A stretch of DNA of 64,000 nt from Planctomycetia bacterium (GTDB lineage: Bacteria; Planctomycetota; Phycisphaerae; Phycisphaerales; SM1A02), in the NCBI GenBank assembly GCA_005790605.1, contig SXUI01000017.1, positions 1 to 64,000 of the forward strand, written 5' to 3'. Numbering within the stretch: the first letter of the stretch is position 1; every line of letters starts with the position of its first letter. Made by a program: the position numbers and the translations under genes. Positions 41,317-48,622 of this stretch are shown piece by piece. Under the pieces are notes generated by a model. It ran no database searches and was not told where the DNA came from. It worked only from the letters and a program-made list of their open reading frames with translations.

Positions 41317-42639
41317 TCAAAGCATCGTAACGGGTGGCGTGCGTGGCGCGGCGACATCAAGGCGCAAGACCTCGATCGCGAGGTCCTTCGCATCAGGCGC
41401 GCGCGCGTCACTGCGAGCGGTGCCATCCGCATCGAGTTCTATAGAAGTGAACGCGCGTTCGGTGCGTTGTGCCAACTGCCGTAAGCTCGCGCTCACCACT
41501 CGCATCTCGTTGGACAACTGCTCGCGAACGACTGTCGCGATGCCCCGAGCGGCAGACGCGATTTTCGTTGGGTCGCCGCCGAGCACGATGGGCTCCCATG
41601 GCTCAAGCGCGCGAAGCGTCGCGTCGATTCCCGAGCGCGTGCGCGCCATGCGATCTTCCGCAATCGCGAGACTTCCAGAGGTTTCTTCGCCGCGCTCGAC
41701 GAGGAATCGAATCGAGTCCTGCATTCGGCGAGCCTCTTCAAGTTTCGCTGTGAGCGTCGTGGCGGTATCGGCACAGGCTCCGCTGAGCGTTCGGGTGACA
41801 TGCAGGACATCCTCGCGAAGCGCACGCAGTGTCTCCCCGCGCGCATCGAGTTCTTGCACGCCGCCCCCGAGCTTTGATTCAACTTCACTGAGCGTATGGC
41901 GCGCACATGCGAGTCGCTGCTCAAGGCGTTCAATCGCACGCTCAGCCTCCGCGCGCATCTGTGCAAGATCGCTGGTCTGAGCCATCCGCGCATCGAGGTG
42001 CGCGGTTGCCGCATCGACGCGCTGAGCAAGCGCGTTCGTCACTTGATCAAGCCCTTGTGAAAACGCCGCGAGTTTGGACTGCACGGTGTGTTCGACTTGC
42101 TTCTCAATGTCGTTCAATCGAGCGAGCCGCCATTGCACTTCGCCATCAAGCCATGCGAGCTTCTCCGCAAGCAGCGCATTGACATGCTGCACACTCTGAT
42201 CCGCGGCGCGCGATGCTGCTGCGGCAGCTGCGCTCTCCATCGCCTCGTTCGAAGACGCGACCCGTTGAAGAAGCGCTTCACCCGACGCAAACTGCTGCTC
42301 CATCGCGGGAGTCGACTGCTCCGCGCGCTTCAGTTGCACATCGAGCGCTTGAAGCATGCGCACACCGAGTCGCAGCCGGTCCTGCAGTTCATTCGCATGC
42401 ACGACCGCACTCGTCGAAGCTTCGCGAGACTCGTGCAATCGGGTTTCGAGTTGACTCAGCGTCTGCTCCCCTCGGGCGAGCGTTTCAGCGACGCGCACGG
42501 TGCTGAGATGGGAACTTGAGTGCGGGTTGGAGTGCCGTCGCGGCTCCTCCGCACTCGCACGCGGCGCAGCAACTGAGAGCGGCTCGTTCACCGCGACGCA
42601 TACACCCGTCGAACCGGCGTCAATCTGGAGTTCTTGCAT
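41317..42639 (-). CDS. Large coiled-coil protein of unknown function
   Basis: About 440 residues from ATG 42639 (ATG 42651 is also possible). After a ~50-residue lead rich in Ser/Pro, nearly the whole protein is heptad-like helix: TLARGEQTLSQLETRLHESR, LDVQLKRAEQSTPAMEQQFA, DVLHVTRTLSGACADTATTL. The C-terminus has IASAARGIATVVREQLSNEM. It looks like a structural or cytoskeletal-type coiled coil. No membrane segment is visible. An open frame extends to 42954 but would run into the divergent STAS gene region and looks non-coding. Confidence 0.65.
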   Translation of the reverse strand: MQELQIDAGSTGVCVAVNEPLSVAAPRASAEEPRRHSNPHSSSHLSTVRVAETLARGEQTLSQLETRLHESREASTSAVVHANELQDRLRLGVRMLQALDVQLKRAEQSTPAMEQQFASGEALLQRVASSNEAMESAAAAAASRAADQSVQHVNALLAEKLAWLDGEVQWRLARLNDIEKQVEHTVQSKLAAFSQGLDQVTNALAQRVDAATAHLDARMAQTSDLAQMRAEAERAIERLEQRLACARHTLSEVESKLGGGVQELDARGETLRALREDVLHVTRTLSGACADTATTLTAKLEEARRMQDSIRFLVERGEETSGSLAIAEDRMARTRSGIDATLRALEPWEPIVLGGDPTKIASAARGIATVVREQLSNEMRVVSASLRQLAQRTERAFTSIELDADGTARSDARAPDAKDLAIEVLRLDVAAPRTPPVTML

Positions 42640-42876
42640 ATCGCGTCGCATCCTGCTTGGCGTTGAAGAAACCTGCGTGAGTCCAACCCGTGTTGGGAAC
42701 TCGCCTTGGGAGAGACAAACCTCCCCTCTCGAACCCACGCAGACCTGCCTGTCTTTCGGCGATTCGGCTGCTCGACCGCGAATCCGCGCAGTCTTCAGCC
42801 GCTCCCGATTGCAGGAATTCTGAGTTTCTTTTGCAGATCCCTCCATTTGGCTCGTTAGACGGTCGAGAAAAATGGG

Positions 42877-43275
42877 GTGACCCCCTTCCACACATCCAAT
42901 GGCACCGATCGTGGCTCGCTCGCTCAGTATGTTGCCGTCGAGAGGCATGGACACGGGGTCGTCGCCCGCGTGACTTGTCCTGTCGTTGGACAGCGCGAGG
43001 CACCCATCATCATTTCCGAGATTGCTGACGCTTTGAGCGCCAACAATTTCCCACGAAACTCAAGCCTCGTGCTTGATTTCAGCTCCGTCACAGTGCTCTC
43101 AAGCATGGGTTTGGGCATGCTGATTGACCTTCGCAATCGTTGCAACACGATGGGCCTGCGACCGGTGATTTTCGGCGCCAACGGCCAGCTCCGCGACTTG
43201 CTTCGCATGATGAAAATCGACCGTATGTACGCCCTGATGTACGGCCGCGAAGACCTCTACAAGGCCGTCGCGTAA
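42877..43275 (+). CDS. STAS domain protein (anti-sigma factor antagonist-like)
   Basis: 132 residues from GTG 42877. The STAS fold is recognisable: [16 protein letters not shown], the strand [21 protein letters not shown] and [20 protein letters not shown], with a final amphipathic helix. In SpoIIAA/RsbV-type antagonists the loop reads D-S-[ST]-G and is phosphorylated by a switch kinase. Here it reads LSSMG, so Ser75/Ser76 are the candidate acceptors and the preceding Asp is lost. No kinase or phosphatase partner is adjacent. It is divergent from the coiled-coil gene. Confidence 0.83.
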   Translation: MTPFHTSNGTDRGSLAQYVAVERHGHGVVARVTCPVVGQREAPIIISEIADALSANNFPRNSSLVLDFSSVTVLSSMGLGMLIDLRNRCNTMGLRPVIFGANGQLRDLLRMMKIDRMYALMYGREDLYKAVA

Positions 43276-43306
43276 TCCAGAGGGACTGCTACACTTTGCC
43301 GCTCAA

Positions 43307-43334
43307 GCCGCGTTCCACGAGGTGCGCGGCCTTT
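43307..43334 (+). terminator. Weak terminator-like hairpin after the STAS gene
   Basis: GCCGCG (43307-43312) pairs with CGCGGC (43325-43330), followed by CTTTCC. The stem is short and the T-run broken. It sits ~30 bp after the stop and just before nuoB. Confidence 0.3.
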
Positions 43335-43363
43335 CCTTGTGCCTGAAGCGTGAAGTAGCAGCT

Positions 43364-43954
43364 ATGGGTCTTGAATCCGCCCTCCCCACCGACAGCGTCG
43401 TCACCACGCAACTCAATCGCGTCGTCAACTGGGCGCGCCGCTCAAGCGTCTGGCCACTTCCATTCGCGACCGCATGCTGCGGCATCGAGTTGATGGCGAC
43501 CGCGTGCTCGCGCTTCGATCTCTCGCGTTTCGGCGCCGAGGTCATGCGCTTTTCGCCACGCCAAGCCGACCTTCTCATCGTCGCCGGGCGCGTCAGCGTG
43601 AAGACCCTGCCAGTCTTACAACGCGTGTACCAACAGATGGCTGAACCGAAATGGGTCATCTCGATGGGCGCATGCGCATCGACGGGCGGGGTGTTTGACA
43701 CCTACGCGGTCGTCCAAGGTGTCGATCAGTACATTCCGGTGGACGTCTATGTCCCCGGTTGTCCGCCTCGGCCGGAGATGCTCATCGAGGGGATCATGGC
43801 GATCCAACGGATGATCGACGAGGAGAACATTCCGCGAGACCCAACTGGGAAGCGCCTGCCGCTCAAGATCGCGCTGACTCCAAACTACGAGGTGCGTTCA
43901 CAACCGCAACCGTCGCGCCAGCCGACCCACGAGCCCATCGCGGTACCTGGCTGA
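43364..43954 (+). CDS. nuoB: NADH-quinone oxidoreductase subunit B
   Basis: 196 residues from ATG 43364. Complex I subunit that holds iron-sulfur cluster N2 next to the quinone site. The four cluster cysteines are visible: [10 protein letters not shown] (two adjacent Cys), MGACASTGG and VPGCPPRPE. The N-terminus [15 protein letters not shown] is also typical. The gene is isolated: no other nuo gene lies in the window. The tail after ALTPNYE is Gln/Pro-rich and not conserved. The in-frame extension to 43322 is not supported. Confidence 0.95.
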   Translation: MGLESALPTDSVVTTQLNRVVNWARRSSVWPLPFATACCGIELMATACSRFDLSRFGAEVMRFSPRQADLLIVAGRVSVKTLPVLQRVYQQMAEPKWVISMGACASTGGVFDTYAVVQGVDQYIPVDVYVPGCPPRPEMLIEGIMAIQRMIDEENIPRDPTGKRLPLKIALTPNYEVRSQPQPSRQPTHEPIAVPG

Positions 43955-43983
43955 CGACCTCTTGCTCTCGTATCCTCGCGGAT

Positions 43984-44949
43984 ATGACGCGCGCCCTCGA
44001 ATTCCTTCTTGCCGTATCGCTCGTTCTCTCCTGCCCTACGAGTGGATGGGCGCAAACTTCGCCGGCGGCGAAGGGAAGCCCCACGAAGCTGACGCCACAG
44101 GAGTGGACGATTCCTTCGGAAGACGGCCTCTCAGATTCGATCTATCGCGGGCAGCTCATCGAACCGCTCACACCAAGCCCGAGCGCAGACGGGAAGTATC
44201 CGCTCATCGTTTTCCTCCACGGCGCGGGAGAACGCGGTGATGACAACCGAGCACAACTGACACACTTCCCCGAGATCGCAATGGGTTTCGAGTTTCAGCA
44301 AAGGCACCCATCGTTCCTTCTTGCGATGCAGTGCCCAGCGCATGAACTTTGGTCCCCCATCGACATCGAGGGCGTGCAGAAGCGAGGCGAGGTACCAAAG
44401 TTCGATCCAAAGCCGACGCGCGCGATGCAAGCGGTCTTGCAGGCGATCGACAAGATCCTCGCAACGAAGCCAATCGACCTCACGCGGGTGTATCTCACCG
44501 GTCTCTCGATGGGAGGATTTGGATCCTTCGATCTTGCGGTCCGGCGCCCCGACTTATTCGCAGCAGTCGTTCCGATCTGCGGCGGCGGGGATCCGACGAC
44601 CGCGTCGAAGGTCGCATCCATTCCGTTCTACATCGTGCACGGCGACGACGATCCGATCGTGCCCGTCGCACTTTCGCGAGCGATGTGCGAAGCAATCGCA
44701 GGGGCGAGCGCGGATCTAGCGCGCGCGCAAAGGCCCAAGCCTGATGCCGCGAATCCGCGCCCAGTTCCCAAACGCAAACCAAATCCGATGTCCCGCGAAT
44801 ACGCCAAAGTCGGACACGCCTCCTGGGTTCCGGCGTACACCTTCGGCGAAGACGGTGTCCTAGACTGGATGTTCGCGCAACACAAATCGCAAACACCGAC
44901 CGAAGCGGACACGAAGAGCGCCCCGACAGGCGGCACGGCGCAGAAGTGA
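43984..44949 (+). CDS. Secreted alpha/beta hydrolase (esterase-like)
   Basis: 321 residues with a signal peptide (MTRALEFLLAVSLVLSCPTSGWAQ). The hydrolase core has YPLIVFLHGAGERGDDN (oxyanion region), the nucleophile Ser175 in TGLSMGGFGSFD, and an Asp in VHGDDDPIVPV. The last catalytic His is expected in KVGHASW. It resembles the predicted peptidase/phospholipase-carboxylesterase group that includes polyhydroxybutyrate depolymerase-like and feruloyl esterase-like enzymes. The substrate is not evident. It starts 29 bp after nuoB. Confidence 0.82.
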   Translation: MTRALEFLLAVSLVLSCPTSGWAQTSPAAKGSPTKLTPQEWTIPSEDGLSDSIYRGQLIEPLTPSPSADGKYPLIVFLHGAGERGDDNRAQLTHFPEIAMGFEFQQRHPSFLLAMQCPAHELWSPIDIEGVQKRGEVPKFDPKPTRAMQAVLQAIDKILATKPIDLTRVYLTGLSMGGFGSFDLAVRRPDLFAAVVPICGGGDPTTASKVASIPFYIVHGDDDPIVPVALSRAMCEAIAGASADLARAQRPKPDAANPRPVPKRKPNPMSREYAKVGHASWVPAYTFGEDGVLDWMFAQHKSQTPTEADTKSAPTGGTAQK

Positions 44950-44952
44950 AAC

Positions 44953-46173
44953 CTAGCGCAGTTGCGTCACCCAATCGCGAATGCGTCCGACGCCCTTCGT
45001 GATTGCTGCTTCGCTGCATGCGAAGGAAAGACGGATGTTGCCACGCGCACACGCTCCGAAGTCCTCGCCCGGAACAACCGCAACATGAACTTCTTCAAGA
45101 AGCGCATCAGCAAAGGACTGTGCACTCGTGATGCGCGCCCCGAGGGGCGAAGTCTTCCCAAAGTGACGACTCACATCGGGGAACGCGTAAAACGCCGCGT
45201 TGGGTGCCACGCTTCGAATCCCCGGCACGCTCTCGAGCGCGATGTGCATGAGCTTTGCCCGCTCTGCAAATCGCGCGCGCATCTGCTCGACGCCTTCGGC
45301 GCTGTTCGTAAGCGCTTCGACGATCGCGGGGTAGAAAAAACTCGGGATGGAGTTCGTCATCTGGCCTTGCAGTTTGATGATCTCCTTTGCCATCGCGATG
45401 GGCGCCGCGAGATATCCCACGCGCCAACCAGTCATCGCGTAGGACTTGCTCAGTCCATTCACGGTGATCGTCCGATGTGCAAGCGCTGCGAGTGAACCTG
45501 GTGAAAAGTGCGTCAGCTCCGGAACGATCTCCGGATAGATGAGCTTCTCGTAGATCTCATCACTGATGATCGCGATGCGTTCATGCAGCGCGAGCTCCTC
45601 ACAAAGTTCTCGCACTTCTTCAGCGGGATATGCGACGCCACACGGGTTGGATGGCGAGTTCCAGATGATGCCGACCGTTCGGTCGGTCACCGACTCGGCG
45701 AGTTGCTCGCGCGTGATACGAAAGCCGTGCTCCACCGCACCCGGAATCTCGACGCACTTCGCGCCAGCCAACTCGATGAGCGGCTTGTACGAAACCCATG
45801 CCGGCGTTGGCAACAGCACTTCATCTCCGCGCCCAGGTTCGATGATCGCTTGCAGCGCCATGTAGATCGCATGCTTCGCGCCGACGGTAATCGTGACCTG
45901 TTCTGCCTTCGTGACAATGCCATTCTCGCGTGAGAGTTTCTCAGCGACTGCTTCTCGCGCGGACTTCTCGCCTGCAGTCGGCGCATACTTCGTCATGCCG
46001 CGTTCAAGCGCAGCGATCGCCGCTGCCTTGATGTTTGCAGGCGTATCGAAATCTGGTTCACCCATCGCGAAGGCAACCACATCGTGGCCCTTTGCGCGCG
46101 CAGCGGCGACCTTTGCGCCAACCGCGAGGGTTGCAGACTCGGACATGGAAGCGATTCGGGAGGAGACAAACAT
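44953..46173 (-). CDS. Aspartate/aromatic-type aminotransferase (class I)
   Basis: 406 residues. PLP enzyme of fold type I. The start region ASMSESATLAVGAKVAAARA matches the Thermus/Bacillus AspC-type (Ib) subfamily. Motifs: MGEPDFDTPANIKAAA, NSPSNPCG, IISDEIYEKLIY (Asp that binds the PLP ring) and NGLSKSYAMTGWRVGY (PLP-binding Lys). The substrate is likely aspartate/2-oxoglutarate, though related enzymes use prephenate or other amino acids. ATG 46173 is preferred over 46191. It is divergent from prfB and its stop lies 3 bp from the esterase stop. Confidence 0.92.
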   Translation of the reverse strand: MFVSSRIASMSESATLAVGAKVAAARAKGHDVVAFAMGEPDFDTPANIKAAAIAALERGMTKYAPTAGEKSAREAVAEKLSRENGIVTKAEQVTITVGAKHAIYMALQAIIEPGRGDEVLLPTPAWVSYKPLIELAGAKCVEIPGAVEHGFRITREQLAESVTDRTVGIIWNSPSNPCGVAYPAEEVRELCEELALHERIAIISDEIYEKLIYPEIVPELTHFSPGSLAALAHRTITVNGLSKSYAMTGWRVGYLAAPIAMAKEIIKLQGQMTNSIPSFFYPAIVEALTNSAEGVEQMRARFAERAKLMHIALESVPGIRSVAPNAAFYAFPDVSRHFGKTSPLGARITSAQSFADALLEEVHVAVVPGEDFGACARGNIRLSFACSEAAITKGVGRIRDWVTQLR

Positions 46174-46267
46174 AGAACGCGTTGCGAGCATCGCCGGAAA
46201 GGTAGCGGGAATAATCGAACTCGACGCGACGCTGAACTCGACCGCTTTCGGCTAGCATTCGCCGCCC

Positions 46268-47384
46268 ATGCACTTCGACGCTCACCAACCCATTCTCCAA
46301 GATCTCGAGGCGCGAATTTTGACGATTCGCGACTCGCTTTAACTTCGACAGCAAGTCCGAAACTCGGCGTCAACTGAACGAAAGGCTCAGCGCCGAGGAC
46401 TTCTGGAGCAATCCGAAGGAAGCGCAAAAGACCATCGACGCACTCAAAGTCGTGCGTGCGCAGATCGAGCCGCTTGAGAAGGTGATGCGCGAGTTCGAAG
46501 ACGCGCAAGTTGGATATGAGCTCGCCAAAGAAGGCAACGATAAGACGCTCTTGAAGGAAGTCGATGAGTCGTTGTTCCAATTGCTCGCGCAAATGGACAA
46601 GGTTGAGCAACAGTCCTTGCTCGGGGCCAAGCACGACCACCGCAATTGCTTCTTCACGATTCAAGCCGGCGCTGGCGGCACCGAAGCAGAAGATTGGGCT
46701 GGCATGCTCGAACGCATGTACCTCTACTTCTTCGAGGAGATGGGGTGGAAGGCGGAGGAACTGCACCGCAACGCAGGTGCCGAAGCTGGCGTCTCCGAAG
46801 TCGGCTACCGCATCAGCGGACTCTTCGCGTATGGATATCTGAGTTGCGAGCGCGGCACGCACCGACTCGCACGGGTTTCGCCATTCAACGCAGAAGGCAA
46901 ACGACAGACGAGTTTCGCCACTGTGGATGTGACGCCCGAGTTCGAAGAGACCGACCTCGAGATTCCTGAGAAGGATATTGAAATCACACCTTTCGTTCGC
47001 GCAAGCGGACCTGGCGGACAAAACGTCAACAAGGTGGCGAGTGCGATTCGACTCACCCACCTTCCCACGGGCATCCAAGTCGTCGCGAGTACCTATCGTG
47101 AACAGCCGCAGAATCGCAAGCAAGCGTTCACCGTCTTGCGCGCGAAACTCGAGCAGCTCGAGGAAGAGCGGCGCACGGCTGAGATCAGCGCCGCAACTGG
47201 AGGCAAAGTGACGCGAGACTGGGGAAACCAGATTCGCAGCTATGTCTTCTACGACAATCGCGTCAAAGATCACCGCACCGGCCATGAAGTTGGTAATCCG
47301 ATGTCAGTGCTCAACGGCGCGCTCTGGGGATTCATCGATGCAGAGTTGAAACGCCGTCGAACCGAGCGCGATCTCAAGGGATGA
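46268..47384 (+). CDS. prfB: Peptide chain release factor 2, expressed by +1 frameshift
   Basis: RF2 reads UGA and UAA and releases the peptide. The first frame (ATG 46268) encodes 24 residues (MHFDAHQPILQDLEARI...) and ends at TAA 46340-46342. The second frame continues NFDSKSETRRQLNER, DFWSNPKEAQ, and on to the GGQ motif GPGGQNVNKVAS and the stop at 47384. Joined by a +1 shift at CTT-T the product is 371 residues, close to the usual 365, and the junction S-L-N-F-D aligns with Y-L-D-Y-D of E. coli RF2. Translation of the second frame alone (GTG 46452) would lose the N-terminal domain. Confidence 0.93.
46337..46343 (+). promoter_or_regulatory. Programmed +1 frameshift site in prfB (CTT TAA C)
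   Basis: The slippery Leu codon CTT at 46337-46339 is followed by in-frame TAA and C. In the well-known RF2 autoregulation the sequence is CUU-UGA-C: slow UGA reading at low RF2 favours slippage. Here the stop is UAA, so the next codon in the new frame is AAC (Asn) where GAC (Asp) is normal. No AGGGGG-like internal Shine-Dalgarno stimulator is visible just upstream. Confidence 0.85.
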
Positions 47385-47446
47385 TCAAGGGATGATCAAG
47401 GGATGATCAAGGGATGATCAAGGGATGATCAAGGGATGATCAAGTG
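47381..47446 (+). repeat. Six tandem 11-bp repeats (ATGATCAAGGG) after prfB
   Basis: Units start at 47381, 47392, 47403, 47414, 47425 and 47436; the last reads ATGATCAAGTG. The prfB stop codon TGA (47382-47384) lies in the first unit. Each of the first five units opens a mini-ORF Met-Ile-Lys-Gly-stop whose TGA overlaps the next ATG. The sixth encodes Met-Ile-Lys-stop and overlaps ATG 47447 of the ABC ATPase frame. Because 11 is not a multiple of three, the reading frame changes at every unit. Confidence 0.97.
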
Positions 47447-48622
47447 ATGAGCGCTCGAACGGGTGGATCCGCGCAAGCCTGCTGTGGAGTTCCCATGCAC
47501 GAGACTGACTCAATCGAAACGACACATACAACGCCGGTGCTCTCGACGCGATCGATCACCGTGCATGGAGCAGCGGGCACACCGATTGTCGATCGCGTGT
47601 CACTCGAGGTTCCACAAGGATCCATCGTCGCGATGCTCGGCCGAAGTGGCGCTGGAAAGAGCACGCTGTTCGCAGCCATCATGGGCTTGGTCGAGTGTGA
47701 TGGCGAAGTGCTCCTGCACGGAACGGATGTGTCGCATCGCGCGCCGCATGCTCGCGACATCGGACTCGCATTCGATGACGCGGTCCTCCACGAACACCTC
47801 AGTGTGCGCGAGAACATCGACAACGCGCGACTGCCAGCATCGAGTGGGCAACCGGCTTCACGGACGGCACGAGCGGATGCCGTGAAACATGTCGCCGGAC
47901 GGTTAGGCATCACCGCGCTTCTTGATCGACGCCCAGCAACCCTCTCCGCCGGCGAACGACGGCGCTGCGCGATCGCACGTGCGTTTGCACGAGAGGGCGC
48001 CATCGTCCTGCTCGATGAGCCGTTCGCGAACCTCGACCGTCCGACCCGACTCGCACTTCGCGCAACACTGGTTGAAGCCTTGCGCGAAGCAAAGAGCGCG
48101 GCGCTCGTCGCGACACACGACATCAGCGATGCGATCGCGGTTGGTTCCCACCTCGCCGTGCTCGTGCACGGTCAACTTCGACAATTCGGGGCGATGCGCG
48201 AAGTGCTCGCGCGTCCATCCGATAGCGATGTCGCGGCGCTGCTTGGAGATGACGCACCCTGCGTCGCACCTGTCACGGTCGATGGTCGCACCGAGCAGTT
48301 CGGAGTGCGCCCTAGCGATTGGCGTCTCACGGACAACCACACTTCGGGGAGCGTCCTTCGTGTGCCGATGCGAACACACGGCATCGAGCCAACGGCGATG
48401 GGTGCTGAACTTCTCGTGACCCATGTCGATCACCCTCGCGAGGAAGGATCGTTCCGAGTGCGCGTCGCGGAACATGAAGGAAGGCAACTCTTACGCGAAG
48501 GAGTCTGCACCGCGTTCGTGCAAGCACAAGACGCGCTCGTCTTTGGCGAAACGCAGCCAACGCTCTGGGGCGCGCGCCCACTTCTAGGATTGTTCTCTGA
48601 AGTTGCCCAAGCGCATGGCTGA
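47447..48622 (+). CDS. ABC transporter ATP-binding protein (sugar-importer-like)
   Basis: 391 residues from ATG 47447, or 375 from ATG 47495, which has GGAG 5 bp upstream and may be the real start. Walker A is GRSGAGKST, the signature LSAGERRRCAIARA (LSGGQ variant) and Walker B IVLLDEPFANLD, with a switch His in ATHDISDA. The C-terminal ~130 residues (FGVRPSDWRL) resemble the TOBE-type regulatory domain of MalK/UgpC ATPases. The next two genes act on glucans or glycosides, which supports a sugar role, but no permease or binding protein is adjacent. It overlaps the debranching-enzyme gene. Confidence 0.85.
   Translation: MSARTGGSAQACCGVPMHETDSIETTHTTPVLSTRSITVHGAAGTPIVDRVSLEVPQGSIVAMLGRSGAGKSTLFAAIMGLVECDGEVLLHGTDVSHRAPHARDIGLAFDDAVLHEHLSVRENIDNARLPASSGQPASRTARADAVKHVAGRLGITALLDRRPATLSAGERRRCAIARAFAREGAIVLLDEPFANLDRPTRLALRATLVEALREAKSAALVATHDISDAIAVGSHLAVLVHGQLRQFGAMREVLARPSDSDVAALLGDDAPCVAPVTVDGRTEQFGVRPSDWRLTDNHTSGSVLRVPMRTHGIEPTAMGAELLVTHVDHPREEGSFRVRVAEHEGRQLLREGVCTAFVQAQDALVFGETQPTLWGARPLLGLFSEVAQAHG

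Noticed and set aside
42640-42954. 105-codon N-terminal extension of the coiled-coil protein
   Set aside because: The extension overlaps the divergent STAS gene start, lacks heptads and looks non-coding.
46452-47384. A stand-alone shortened RF2 starting at GTG 46452
   Set aside because: The upstream sequence encodes the conserved RF2 N-terminus, recovered by a +1 shift at a recognisable CTT-stop-C site, so this is one frameshifted gene and not a truncated one.
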